64,000 nt of DNA from Halovulum dunhuangense (GCF_013093415.1 NZ_JABFBC010000001.1:124001-188000); one strand, 5' to 3'. Shown: positions 55,458 through 64,000, counted from the first letter of the stretch. Numbers and translations: made by a program. The notes: a model not told the origin generated them from the sequence alone.

Positions 55458-57410
55458 TCAGAGCGGCCAGTAGCGGCGCCGGTCCTGTGGAGCGGGCTGG
55501 ATCCGCCCGGCGCCTCCGCGGTGCGCGTCGGGGCGGGCCGCGCGACCTGCGAAATCGGCCTGCTCGCAAGCTGCGGCCCAGGCGGCGACCCAGGCGCGAT
55601 CCGGCTGCTCGCCCTTGGCGAAGGCGTCGGCGACGGCGCGGGTGATCTGCGGCACCGCGACGGACGAGCCAGAGACCGGCATCCGCGATCCGCTGAGCAC
55701 CCCGGCCGATATCACGCCCGGATGGACACGGCTGGCATCCGACACGGTCAGCGCGTCGGGACCGGGCCGGTCGTCGGTGTTCGTCGCGCCCCCGGCCGAA
55801 TAGCGCGCGACATGCCCGCTGCGATCGACGAAGCCGCCCACCACGATCGTGCGCCGCCCCGTGGCGATGGCGCTTTGCAGCCCCTGCGCGATGACGGGAC
55901 AGTGCGCCTTGCCATGCCGGGGATCGACGAAGCGCGATTGCCGCGCGTCGTTGTCATGGCCCGGCACCTCGTCGTCGCGCAGGATCCAGGCGTCCACATG
56001 GCTGCCTGCGGGCAGGCCGGTGTCGCGCAGGGTGACGGTCCAGACCCCGGCAGGGGCGCGCGGACCGGGCCGGCCGGGATTGTCGGTCGGGGCGACGGCG
56101 ATGGTGAAGCAACCCCGGCGCGTCGGCCCGCCCACATAGCGGTATGAAATGCGCGCGACCGGGCCGTCGGGTCCGGGCAGCGTGACCGCCTGCCCGGCGA
56201 TTGCGGGCAGGAACGGGCCGGGCGCCCCGCCGGGCGTGGTCAGCGCCACCTCCAGCCGGTTTCCCGGCGCCTCTCTCGGGGTCCAGATCTCGATGAAGCT
56301 GTCGCTGTGATCCGAGGGCTGGATCTTCCACGACAGGGTTTCGGTCCGTCCGGGCCCGGTGAAATGCGTGTCGGTCCCGATCCGCGCATGGCCTTGCGAC
56401 AGATGCGCATTGCCCGCCGGCAGCAGGATGGCGGTGCAGGTGCCGCGGCGGTTGCGGCGTTCGAGAAAGGCGTCCATCCGCCGCTCGAGAAAGCCGGTCC
56501 CGTCGAGCGGACCGCCGGTGCCGCCATAGCTGAGATTGATCACCAGGGGCAGCCGCCCGCAGCCGAGCGCCGCCGCGATCCGGTCGGCGCGATCCTCGAT
56601 GTAGTCCAGCGCCGAGATGACGTGCGGCGCAAGGCTTGCGCCCGACGTGTCGCCGGTGACGACATGGGGCAGCTGCACGAAGATGAGCGGGCGGTCGGTG
56701 CGGTCATCCTCGGGCGGATAGCCGCCCGCCAGCGCCGCCACATGGGCCCCATGCGTCGAGGCGCGGCCAAGGATGTGCCCGCGCGGGCGCGCGAAATCGG
56801 CAAGCCCGGCAGCGCGGTAGGCGGCCAGTTCGTCCGGGTAGGGGCCGTTCCGGCTGGCATCAGCGAGAAGCGTCTCGATCTCGGCCGCGGTGAACTCGCG
56901 CCCGTGGGAAACGTGGCTGGGCCCGTCGTGCCGGAAACGGCCATCCTGCACCCAGGCGTACCGGACGCGGGTGGTGCCGCCGGCAGCCTGGAACGCACGG
57001 TTGAGAAAGGGAAGGCCGCCGTCGATCACCGCGGTGACGACCACGCCGGGCGCGGGCGGCAGATCGGGCAGCACGACGGGAGCGGGCGCCGCCTGTCTGC
57101 CCAGCGCATCATTTGGCAACGGCGGGCCGAACGCTTCGAGGTGGAGTGCGTCGGCATCCGGCTCCGCCTGCCCAAGGCGCGCGATCCCGGCCCCATCCGT
57201 CAGGCGGGTGACCACCTGGCGCGGCGGCGATGCCGCCTCCTCCTGTGTTTCTTCCGCCTCGTCGGCGGAAAGCGCCACGGCGCGGACGGCGGCGCGCAGG
57301 CGCGCCGACTTTGCGCCCATCTCGTCGCCAAAGGCCCAGTCCGCCAGGGCGGTGGCAGTGCGGGAGGCGGGCCCAAGTCTCCAGTCGGCGGGGGTCACGG
57401 GATCGGCCAT
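55458..57410 (-). CDS. S8 (subtilisin-like) serine peptidase, no signal peptide
   Basis: 650 residues from ATG 57410; upstream frame to 57623 lies in the PAP2 gene. Catalytic triad visible as D130 (VVTAVIDGGLP), H220 (STHGAHVAALAGG) and S583 (VSGSSVAVPQ), with oxyanion Asn in ILLPAGNAH. The first ~120 residues contain an Ala-rich acidic region and are not a signal peptide, so the enzyme is probably cytoplasmic. A beta-rich insert (about 340-470) lies between the Asn and Ser motifs. It starts 17 nt after the (SAY)9 PAP2 gene and is almost certainly cotranscribed with it. Its stop is 3 nt from the export permease. Confidence 0.88.
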   Translation of the reverse strand: MADPVTPADWRLGPASRTATALADWAFGDEMGAKSARLRAAVRAVALSADEAEETQEEAASPPRQVVTRLTDGAGIARLGQAEPDADALHLEAFGPPLPNDALGRQAAPAPVVLPDLPPAPGVVVTAVIDGGLPFLNRAFQAAGGTTRVRYAWVQDGRFRHDGPSHVSHGREFTAAEIETLLADASRNGPYPDELAAYRAAGLADFARPRGHILGRASTHGAHVAALAGGYPPEDDRTDRPLIFVQLPHVVTGDTSGASLAPHVISALDYIEDRADRIAAALGCGRLPLVINLSYGGTGGPLDGTGFLERRMDAFLERRNRRGTCTAILLPAGNAHLSQGHARIGTDTHFTGPGRTETLSWKIQPSDHSDSFIEIWTPREAPGNRLEVALTTPGGAPGPFLPAIAGQAVTLPGPDGPVARISYRYVGGPTRRGCFTIAVAPTDNPGRPGPRAPAGVWTVTLRDTGLPAGSHVDAWILRDDEVPGHDNDARQSRFVDPRHGKAHCPVIAQGLQSAIATGRRTIVVGGFVDRSGHVARYSAGGATNTDDRPGPDALTVSDASRVHPGVISAGVLSGSRMPVSGSSVAVPQITRAVADAFAKGEQPDRAWVAAWAAACEQADFAGRAARPDAHRGGAGRIQPAPQDRRRYWPL

Positions 57411-57426
57411 GGCTACCTCTCCCGGT

Positions 57427-58563
57427 TCAGACCGCTTGCCATTCGGCGATGGCCCGGTCCCACAGCCAGCCGAGTATGGGCGAGCGCCCTTCCGCGCCCG
57501 GCGCCTGCGGGCCAAGGTCGGCGGTCGCGGCCACGGCGGTCTGCTGGCCGGTCGCGACGTCGAACATCTGTTCCGGCTGGAAATCGCCCTCGAAGTCCTG
57601 CCCGTCGAAGGACCAGGCATCATAGGCCTGCCCAGTGGCCCGGGCCGTGAAATAGGCCCCCAGCGTCATGCCCAGCGACGCGCCCGCCGCGCTGTCCACC
57701 GGGAAATGCACCCCCGCGACGGTCCGGTTTATGGCGATGCGCGCCGCCTGCCGGAAGGCCTGCGCCCGCCAGCCCGGATCGGCATAGGTCGGATTGCCCG
57801 AGGCGGCCCAGATCCGGTCCAGTACCGTGGCCGCGACATGCGCCTCGGTCGCATGGCCCGAGGGCAGCGTGCCGTGCAGCGGCGTCGGGATGATCGGCTG
57901 GACCTGCGGCGAGTATTCCACCGGGCGCTTGCACGCCAGCGCGTGCTTGAGCCGCATCTCGACGAAATGCGCAAGGTTCAGCGCCGCCAGCACCAGCTCA
58001 TAGGTGTATTTCGTGCGCGACGGGTCGAGAAAGCCGATGGACCCGAAGAACGCCGTGGGAAGGTCGATCTGCGCCTCGATCTCGATCCAGCGGTCCTGCC
58101 GCAGGTCGGCATAGGTTTCGAGATAGACGAGCTGTTCGAGGAACTGATCCGGCGTCGGGCGGCGCATCCGCATCAGCGGCAGATAGCTGGCCGTGGGCGC
58201 CGCGCCGGGCTGGGCGGTGGTGTCCAGATGCCAGACATCGGCCTGCCCCCCATCCATCGAGAAACCGATCCGCGAGACCAGCTCGAAGCTGCACAGGCTC
58301 TCGCGCACGGCCGCGCTCCAGCGGTCGAGATTGCCGGGGTCGTTCTCGGGCAGTGGCGCGGGCGGGGTTCCGGGCGGGGTCCAGGGCCCGACGATGCCGT
58401 CGCGGTTGGTGATGAGCGCGGGGGCGACAAAAGGCGCCACCGGCAGGCCGGGGCCGCCGCCATATGCACTGTAGGCGGAATAGGCGCTGTAGGCCGAATA
58501 GGCCGAATACGCGCTGTACGCCGAATAGGCGCTGTAGGCGGACTGCGGTTTCAGGTTCGTCAT
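57427..58563 (-). CDS. PAP2-superfamily phosphatase/haloperoxidase-like protein with (SAY)9 N terminus
   Basis: 378 residues from ATG 58563, chosen because GAGGGG stands just upstream; GTG/ATG codons at 58602 and 58584 are less likely. Residues 8-34 are nine perfect Ser-Ala-Tyr tripeptides followed by GGGPG. The C-terminal half has the PAP2/vanadium-haloperoxidase acid phosphatase motifs: K206-x6-R213-P214, P234-S-G-H237, and R280-x5-H286-x3-D290. No signal peptide or membrane span is evident. The nine repeats use varied Ser, Ala and Tyr codons. Cotranscribed with the protease downstream; a cyclase is the next gene upstream, 59 nt away. The substrate is unknown. Confidence 0.82.
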   Translation of the reverse strand: MTNLKPQSAYSAYSAYSAYSAYSAYSAYSAYSAYGGGPGLPVAPFVAPALITNRDGIVGPWTPPGTPPAPLPENDPGNLDRWSAAVRESLCSFELVSRIGFSMDGGQADVWHLDTTAQPGAAPTASYLPLMRMRRPTPDQFLEQLVYLETYADLRQDRWIEIEAQIDLPTAFFGSIGFLDPSRTKYTYELVLAALNLAHFVEMRLKHALACKRPVEYSPQVQPIIPTPLHGTLPSGHATEAHVAATVLDRIWAASGNPTYADPGWRAQAFRQAARIAINRTVAGVHFPVDSAAGASLGMTLGAYFTARATGQAYDAWSFDGQDFEGDFQPEQMFDVATGQQTAVAATADLGPQAPGAEGRSPILGWLWDRAIAEWQAV

Positions 58564-58621
58564 CGAATGCCCCTCGTTCTGCATGCACTCTTCAAGCTTC
58601 ATTCTTCACGACACGCCACGG

Positions 58622-60385
58622 TCATTCGGGCATGCCGGCCTCGCGCAGGATCTCGGCGATGCGCCGGCCCATGACGTATTTCGCCGCCGGGTTCTGACGC
58701 GTCCATTTGGACACCGTGAGCCCCGGCTCCAGCGCCATCATCCGGCCCAGCGTCGCGCGCGCGGCTTCGTGGTCGCCGGTCTGCCACTGGGCGATCGCCA
58801 GCGTGCGCAGGGTCGAGGTGTGGGTGGAATTGGCCTTGAGCGACCGCTCGGCATAGGGCAGCGCCTCGGCCGGGCGGCCGGCGGCGATATAGGCGGCGGC
58901 GGTCAGGCAATCGAAGTAGTATTGCTGCGGATCGAAGGGCGATTTCGCCTGCGCCATCTCGGACAGGCGCACCGCCTCGTCGCCCTCGTCGCGGAAGGCG
59001 TGCATCACGCCCTTCAGCAGGTTCGCGAGCGCATTGTTGGGGTTGAAGCCCAGCGCCATCCGGTAGCGGGTGTCGGCCCCCTCGAAATCCTTGGAAAGGT
59101 TGGTCTGCACCAGCCCGTCGATGGTCAGCGCATGCTCGCAATCGGGGTTCAGGTCCAAGGCCCGCGCGGTCCGGTCCGAGGCGATGCGCTGCTCGCGCGC
59201 GGGATCGTCGGTCCAGCCCTGCTGCACCTTCAGCACATGCCAGTTGCCCATCCAGGCCAGCGGCACCGAATGGCGGGGGTTCCGCTCCATCGTGGCGGTC
59301 AGCATCTGTTCGGCATGGTTGAAGTCGCTCTGCGAGAGCCGGTACATCGCGTTCACCGCCGCCAGCATCAGCGTATAGCTTTCCAGCGTGCGCACCGGCA
59401 GGTTCCTGGCGCGTTGCAGTTCGCGGCTCAGGATCGCCTTGCCCACCGCCTCGGCGATGCGGGCGAACATCTCCTGCTCGCCGATCAGGATGTTGGCGGC
59501 GCGGTCGCGAAAGCGGTCGGACCACATCACCTGCCGGCTGCGCAGCTCTGTCAGTTCGAGCGTCACCTCCAGGATCCCCGCATCCTCGGTCACGCGCCCG
59601 GTCAGCACATGGCTTGCGCCCAGAAGCCTGCCGATCTCTTCCAGCGGGCGGTCGAGCCGGGCGAAGGGCGCGGTGGACAGGCGCGAGATGACGTTCAGAT
59701 GCGGCGACTGGCCAAAGGCGCGGATCATCTCCTCGGCCATGACCTGGCCCAGCGCGCCGGTGGCGCCGGCAAGCGGGATCACGGCGATGGTGGGCAAAAG
59801 CGTCTCGGTCGCGCCGCGCACGCGCGGACGCGCGACCCCCTGACCCGGCGGCGACAGGCGGTAGGCGCGCACCGGCTCGCGCACATGCTTGAGGAAGCAC
59901 TCGCCCAGATCCTCGATATCGGCGTGGATGCCGTGCACGATCTCGTCGCGGACCAGCGCCGAGACGACGACATCGCCCGGGTCGCCCAGCGCGGCCAGGC
60001 GGGCGGCCACGTTGACATCGTGGCCATAGACATCGTGGCGGTCCACCATCAGGTCGCCGGTCTGCAACCCGATGCGCAGGTGCATCTGCCGCTGGGGGGG
60101 CAGGTCGCGGTTAAGTTGCGCGGTCTTGTCGAGCAGCGCAAAGGCCACCGCCAGTGCAGGCTCCACCCCCTCCAGGTCGAGCAGCATCCCGTCGCCAAGG
60201 CTTTTCACCATGCGCCCGGCGCCGGTCGCGGCCAGCGCGGCCTCGGCATGGGCGACGACCTCGCGCCAGCGGGTGATCGTCCCGATCTGGTCGGCCTCGA
60301 TCAGGCGGACGGATTCCACCAGGTCGACGACCATCACGGATCGGCGCAGGCTGAGAAACCAACCCTGGGATGGGGCCTCGATCAT
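58622..60385 (-). CDS. class III adenylate/guanylate cyclase with TPR repeats
   Basis: 587 residues from ATG 60385 (GTG 60406 is an alternative; neither has a clear ribosome site). Residues about 15-165 form a class III cyclase domain with metal Asp D21 and D65 (VKSLGDG), and GHDVNVAAR carrying D123, N125 and R129, so it looks catalytically intact. A TolB-like strand (PTIAVIPLAG, about 185-300) follows, then TPR-like repeats to the C terminus (NPNNALANLLKGVMHAF, RTLAIAQWQTGD). No transmembrane segment. The product (cAMP or cGMP) is not fixed by the sequence. It is on the same strand as the PAP2 and protease genes and divergent from the WYL regulator. Confidence 0.85.
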   Translation of the reverse strand: MIEAPSQGWFLSLRRSVMVVDLVESVRLIEADQIGTITRWREVVAHAEAALAATGAGRMVKSLGDGMLLDLEGVEPALAVAFALLDKTAQLNRDLPPQRQMHLRIGLQTGDLMVDRHDVYGHDVNVAARLAALGDPGDVVVSALVRDEIVHGIHADIEDLGECFLKHVREPVRAYRLSPPGQGVARPRVRGATETLLPTIAVIPLAGATGALGQVMAEEMIRAFGQSPHLNVISRLSTAPFARLDRPLEEIGRLLGASHVLTGRVTEDAGILEVTLELTELRSRQVMWSDRFRDRAANILIGEQEMFARIAEAVGKAILSRELQRARNLPVRTLESYTLMLAAVNAMYRLSQSDFNHAEQMLTATMERNPRHSVPLAWMGNWHVLKVQQGWTDDPAREQRIASDRTARALDLNPDCEHALTIDGLVQTNLSKDFEGADTRYRMALGFNPNNALANLLKGVMHAFRDEGDEAVRLSEMAQAKSPFDPQQYYFDCLTAAAYIAAGRPAEALPYAERSLKANSTHTSTLRTLAIAQWQTGDHEAARATLGRMMALEPGLTVSKWTRQNPAAKYVMGRRIAEILREAGMPE

Positions 60386-60580
60386 CGGAACAAATCCGCA
60401 AAACACATATCGGAATACATCTGGTATGCACGGGACTACACCGAGAGGCGTTGATTCACAAAGAAGTTTCCGCCGGGTCAGCCCCCGAAGGCTGGCAGGC
60501 CGGCATCGGTGATGCGGGGTTTTCTCGTGCCCCGCGGGATGCCAATGTCCGGGGGATACCCCGCAACCCCGGATCGCCCG

Positions 60581-61558
60581 ATGTCCTTTGCCAAAGCCCT
60601 AGACCTGCTGCGCCTGGCCGACATGGCGATGGGGCGGCATTCCGGCGTGACGCTGGAGGAAATCGCAGAGGCGTTCCGCGTCAGCCACCGCACCGCGCAA
60701 CGCATGGCCGGCGCGCTGGCCGAGGCGTTCCCCCACGCGGTGGAGCGGCGGGAGGACGCGGACCGACGCCTGCGCATCCGCCTGCGGGACGTGCCGCTGG
60801 CCCGGCTGCGCCTGTCGGGCGATGCGGAACTGGAGGCGCTGGAGCTTGCCATCGCGCGGCTCAGGGACGAGGGGGACCGGCGGCAGGCCGACCGGCTGGA
60901 AGGGCTGCGCGACCGGCTTCTTGCCGCCCTGCCCCCCGCCGAGGCGCGGCGGGCCGAAGCCGACGCCGAGGCGCTGCTCGAGTCCCATGGCGTCGCCGCC
61001 CGGCCAGGCCCGGTGCCGAAGGACGATCCCATCCTGGCCGAGGCGGTGGCGCAGGCGCTGCGCGGCCCCTACCGGATGCGGTTTTCCTACAACGGCACCC
61101 TGCGCGAGGTGGAACCCTACGGCGTGCTGCTGGGCGCGCGGCGCTACCTGGTGGCGAAGCAACCCAACCAGGGCGAGGGGTTGCGGCATTTCCGCTTTGA
61201 CCGGATCGTGGGTCCGGAAGTGACCGACATCTGGTTCGGCCGCGATCCCGGCTTCGACCTTGCAGCCCATTCGGCGCGCGCCTTCGGGTCGTTCCAGGAC
61301 GAGTCGCAACATGCCGAGGTGGTCTGGCACTTCACCCCCGCGGCGGCGGCGCGGGCGGCGGACTGGCGCTTCCATCCGCGGCAGCAGACGCGCCCCCTGC
61401 CCGACGGGGGCCTCGAGGTGCGCTTTCACGCCTCGGGCTGGCTGGAGATGGCCTGGCATCTCTACCAGTGGGGCGACCAGGTCGAGGTGGTGGCGCCGGA
61501 AGCGTTACGCGCGCTGGTCCACCCGTACCGGCGCGACGATTTCGACGCACTTCCCTGA
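60581..61558 (+). CDS. WYL-domain transcriptional regulator (YafY type)
   Basis: 325 residues from ATG 60581 (earlier in-frame ATGs from 60509 lie in poor sequence). N-terminal helix-turn-helix (LEEIAEAFRVSHRTAQRMAGAL), a middle linker, a WYL domain (about 150-235) with GARRYLVAKQPN and HFRFDRI, and the C-terminal WCX extension. WYL domains bind nucleic acids or nucleotides and often control DNA-repair or defence genes. It precedes the SbcD-like gene by 148 nt in the same direction, so it is a candidate regulator of that pair. Confidence 0.85.
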   Translation: MSFAKALDLLRLADMAMGRHSGVTLEEIAEAFRVSHRTAQRMAGALAEAFPHAVERREDADRRLRIRLRDVPLARLRLSGDAELEALELAIARLRDEGDRRQADRLEGLRDRLLAALPPAEARRAEADAEALLESHGVAARPGPVPKDDPILAEAVAQALRGPYRMRFSYNGTLREVEPYGVLLGARRYLVAKQPNQGEGLRHFRFDRIVGPEVTDIWFGRDPGFDLAAHSARAFGSFQDESQHAEVVWHFTPAAAARAADWRFHPRQQTRPLPDGGLEVRFHASGWLEMAWHLYQWGDQVEVVAPEALRALVHPYRRDDFDALP

Positions 61559-61706
61559 GCATGTTCTCTTTTCGTTTTCATCGTCAAGGGGCGACCGCCG
61601 GCAGGCATGACGGCAAACGACAGGTTCTGTCACCCCGCCATGCCAGATCGGGATCACTCCCCGGCCCCGGCCGATTCCCGCCCTGTCATACTGCGGAGCA
61701 TTCGAC

Positions 61707-62840
61707 ATGACTGAATTTCGCTTCATCCACAGCTCGGACCTTCATCTGGGCAAGCGGTTCTCGAACATTCCCGACGAGACCTTCCGCGGCCGCCTGCAGG
61801 AGGCCCGCCATGGCGTACTGTCGCGGCTGCACCGCGCCGCCCATGACCACCGCGCCCGGCACGTCCTGCTGGCCGGCGACATCTTCGACACCGAAACCCC
61901 GTCGGATGCCGTCTGGCGCCAGGCGCTGGGCGTGATGGGGACCGATCCCGACATCCACTGGTGGCTGCTGCCGGGCAACCATGACAGCCTTGCGGCCGAG
62001 GCGCTGTGGGACCGGGTGCTGGACCACGCGCCGCCCAACGTGCATCCGCTGCTGGAGCCGCGGGCGATCTCGCTCGCGCCGGGCGTCACGCTGCTGCCCG
62101 CGCCCACGACACGACGTTATCCGGGGCGCAACCTGACCGACTGGTTCGAGGGCCACGACACCGACCCGCGCGACATCCGCATCGGGCTGGCGCATGGCGG
62201 GACGGTCGATTTCTCGGAGGATGGCGACCAGCCGGCGATCGCCCCCGACCTGGCGCTGACCGCGCGGCTGGACTACCTGGCGCTGGGCGACTGGCACGGG
62301 CGGGTCAATCCGGGTCCCCGCGCCTGGTATTCCGGCACGCCCGAGCGCGACGGCTTCAAGCATGACGGAAGGGGCGGTTGCCTTGCCGTCACGCTGGCGG
62401 GCGGTGGGGCTGCCCCGCGGGTCAGCCCGGTCGAGACCGGCGTCTTCCACTGGTCGGACGAGGTGCTGCCGCTGCTGCCCGGCCAGGACGCCGCCGCGGC
62501 CCTGTACGAGATGCTGCCCGCCGGGGCGGCGACCCGGCGCGACAGCCTGGTCCGGGTCCGCGCCGAAGGGCGGGCGACCCTTCAGCAGCATGCCGCGCTG
62601 GATGCGGCGGCGCGGCAGGTGGCGCCGGAATTCGGGCATTTCGTGCTGAACACGGACCGGCTTGCCACCGAGGTGGAGGCCGAGGACCTGGACGAGATCG
62701 ACCGCGGCGGCGCGCTGCGTCTTGCCGCCGAAAGCCTGCGCAACGGCGCAAGGGATCCCGACAGCGACGCGGCCAGCCGGGCCGTCGCGGCGGCGGCGCT
62801 GAACCGGCTCTATGCCTATCTGAAGGAGGGCGGCAAATGA
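61707..62840 (+). CDS. SbcD/Mre11-like DNA exonuclease
   Basis: 377-residue calcineurin-type metallophosphoesterase of DNA repair. Metal motifs in order: SSDLHLGK (DxH), LAGDIFDTETP (GDxxD), LPGNHDS (GNHD), GLAHGG, and LGDWHGR (GDxH). Compared with SbcD the C-terminal capping region is short. Together with the SbcC/YhaN-like ATPase that follows (overlap ATGA), it should form an Mre11-Rad50-type nuclease that trims DNA ends or hairpins. The start 61707 has CATTCGAC but no strong ribosome site. Confidence 0.88.
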   Translation: MTEFRFIHSSDLHLGKRFSNIPDETFRGRLQEARHGVLSRLHRAAHDHRARHVLLAGDIFDTETPSDAVWRQALGVMGTDPDIHWWLLPGNHDSLAAEALWDRVLDHAPPNVHPLLEPRAISLAPGVTLLPAPTTRRYPGRNLTDWFEGHDTDPRDIRIGLAHGGTVDFSEDGDQPAIAPDLALTARLDYLALGDWHGRVNPGPRAWYSGTPERDGFKHDGRGGCLAVTLAGGGAAPRVSPVETGVFHWSDEVLPLLPGQDAAAALYEMLPAGAATRRDSLVRVRAEGRATLQQHAALDAAARQVAPEFGHFVLNTDRLATEVEAEDLDEIDRGGALRLAAESLRNGARDPDSDAASRAVAAAALNRLYAYLKEGGK

Positions 62841-64000
62841 GACTCGTCTCGATCCGGCTGGAAAATGTCCGCCGCTTTCACGCGCCGGTCCAGATCACCG
62901 GCATCGGTCCGGGGCTGAACGTGCTGAGCGCGCCGAACGAACACGGCAAGTCCACCGTGTTCGACGCGTTGCAGGCGGTGTTCTTCGTGCCCCATCGATC
63001 TCAGGCGAAGGAGGCCAAGGCGCTGCGGCCCCATGCGGGGGGCGCGCCCGCGGTCGGCGTCGAGATCGACACCGCAGAGGGCCGCTTCCGCATCGAGAAG
63101 CGCTGGCTGTCCGGCGCCTTTGCCAAGGTATGGCAGGGCGAGCGGCTGATCGCCCAGGCCGACGAGGCCGAGGCGTGGATCGCCCGCGCCGTCGGCCCGG
63201 ATGCGGGCGGCGGGCCGGTGGGGCTTTTGTGGGTGCGGCAGGGGGCGACCGGGCTCGACCAGGGCTCCACCGCCGAGCGGCAGCAATCCCGCAGCGCGCG
63301 GCGCGACCTGCTTTCGTCGGTCACGGGCGAGGTGGAGGCGATGACCGGGGGGCGCCGGATGGAAATGGCGCGGACCCGCTGCCAGGAGGATCTTGACCGC
63401 TACCTGACCGCGATGGGGCGGCCCAGGACGGGCGGTCCGCTAAAGGCGGCGATGGACCTGGTCGAGGCGCTGGAGGCTGAGAAGGCCGCGCAGGCGGAGA
63501 AGGCACAGGATCTGAAACAGGATCTGGACCGTCGCCGCGCGGTGATCCGCGAGCTTTCCGGTCTGGACGACCCGGCAGAGGCCGCCCAGCGCGAGGAACG
63601 GCTGGCGGCGGCGCGCGCGGGTTTCGACAAGGCCACGCGCCACGCCGAGGCCCGCGACCGCGCGCGCGACGCGGCCGATCATGCGCGGCTGAAGGTCAGC
63701 GGCACGCAGGCGCGACTGGCCACGATGGACGGGCAACTGGCCGAACTGGCCGAGGCCGAAGGCGCCCACGGGGAGGCGGAGGCCCTGCGCGAGACGACGG
63801 CAGCGGCGCGGGACACGGCCGAGGCATCGTTGCGCAAGGCGGCGGCAGAGGCGGAAGCGGCACGCGAGACCGCCTCGGCGGCCGAGTCGCTGCTGCGCCG
63901 CGCGCTTCGCGCGGAAAGCGCCGCTGCCGACCGCGATCGGCGTGAACGCCTTTCCGAACAGATCGCCCGGGCCGAGACGCTGCGAAGCCGGATCGAGACC
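62837..64000 (+). CDS. SbcC/YhaN-like AAA ATPase, 3' end outside window
   Basis: The frame is open from ATG 62837 to the last base, 388 codons without a stop. N-terminal MRLVSIRLENVRRFHAPV and the Walker A APNEHGKST (the YhaN/RecF-like NExGKST form) mark an SMC/Rad50-type ATPase head. From about residue 210 onward it becomes a long Ala/Glu/Arg-rich coiled coil (AEKAAQAEKAQDLKQDLDRR). The second ATPase half would lie beyond 64000. It overlaps the SbcD-like stop, and is its expected partner. The start of the coil has no zinc-hook motif within the window. Confidence 0.88.
   Translation, partial: MRLVSIRLENVRRFHAPVQITGIGPGLNVLSAPNEHGKSTVFDALQAVFFVPHRSQAKEAKALRPHAGGAPAVGVEIDTAEGRFRIEKRWLSGAFAKVWQGERLIAQADEAEAWIARAVGPDAGGGPVGLLWVRQGATGLDQGSTAERQQSRSARRDLLSSVTGEVEAMTGGRRMEMARTRCQEDLDRYLTAMGRPRTGGPLKAAMDLVEALEAEKAAQAEKAQDLKQDLDRRRAVIRELSGLDDPAEAAQREERLAAARAGFDKATRHAEARDRARDAADHARLKVSGTQARLATMDGQLAELAEAEGAHGEAEALRETTAAARDTAEASLRKAAAEAEAARETASAAESLLRRALRAESAAADRDRRERLSEQIARAETLRSRIET

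Noticed and set aside
57410-57623. Longer S8 protease start at 57623
   Set aside because: The added 71 codons lie inside the PAP2 gene and are Arg/Ser low complexity; ATG 57410 fits the gene boundary.
57427-58563. Calling the PAP2 protein a vanadium bromoperoxidase
   Set aside because: The motif set is shared by phosphatases and haloperoxidases; nothing in the sequence separates them, so the name was left open.

Overview
The window is high-GC, densely packed bacterial chromosome (about two thirds G+C by eye) from an alphaproteobacterium of the Rhodobacteraceae/Paracoccaceae type. This rests on gene content and order: an fnrL-hemN pair beside ccoNOQP and ccoGHIS, an intracellular PhaZ, a TIGR02300-type acidic protein, a DUF1127 miniprotein and an aglEFGAK alpha-glucoside operon. 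A genus cannot be given from the sequence alone. There are no rRNA genes, insertion sequences, phage genes or CRISPR arrays; the only tRNA is tRNA-Ala(GGC).

Layout. (1) 1-5954: 2-oxoglutarate dehydrogenase E1 (cut by the window edge), E2 with two lipoyl domains, a small membrane protein and E3. (2) 6052-9980: GntR regulator, SH3 protein, YgjP-like peptidase, PHB depolymerase, TIGR02300 protein, tRNA-Ala. (3) 10193-13073: ROK sugar kinase, a DUF115-like protein whose 5' end looks frameshifted, and a polysaccharide pyruvyl transferase. (4) 13133-19921: pnp/rpsO, serine hydrolase, acetyltransferase, membrane protein, DUF1127 miniprotein with a triplicated 3' end, class III aminotransferase. (5) 20000-35190: a micro-oxic respiration block (fnrL, hemN, ccoNOQP, ccoGHIS), interrupted by kbl-tdh, a 2H phosphoesterase gene between direct repeats, an SDR and a LysR regulator. 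TTGAT-N4-ATCAA type boxes precede hemN, ccoN and ccoG, so the regulator, the oxidase, its copper/assembly factors and anaerobic haem synthesis form one visible regulon. (6) 35195-45644: pseudouridine synthase, 6-phosphogluconolactonase, the agl operon, divergent aglR and a GH1 beta-glucosidase. Both agl promoters carry matching LacI-type operators at their start sites. (7) 45647-55454: surface polysaccharide genes (five transferase or nucleotide-sugar enzymes, kdsB, cysQ, an export permease). galU carries a well-placed FNR-type promoter, suggesting oxygen control of UDP-glucose supply. (8) 55458-60385: a subtilisin-like protease, a PAP2-family protein with nine SAY tripeptides at its N terminus, and a class III nucleotide cyclase with TPR repeats. 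This is the least explained cluster. (9) 60581-64000: WYL regulator, SbcD/Mre11-like nuclease and an SbcC/YhaN-like ATPase that runs off the end.

Further unexplained structure: an 11-bp-periodic repeat element shared between the beta-glucosidase leader and the 3' side of the ROK kinase; a LysR gene whose only well-placed start is ATC; and an AT-rich patch at a glycosyltransferase junction. All annotation is from reading the sequence; no database search was run.
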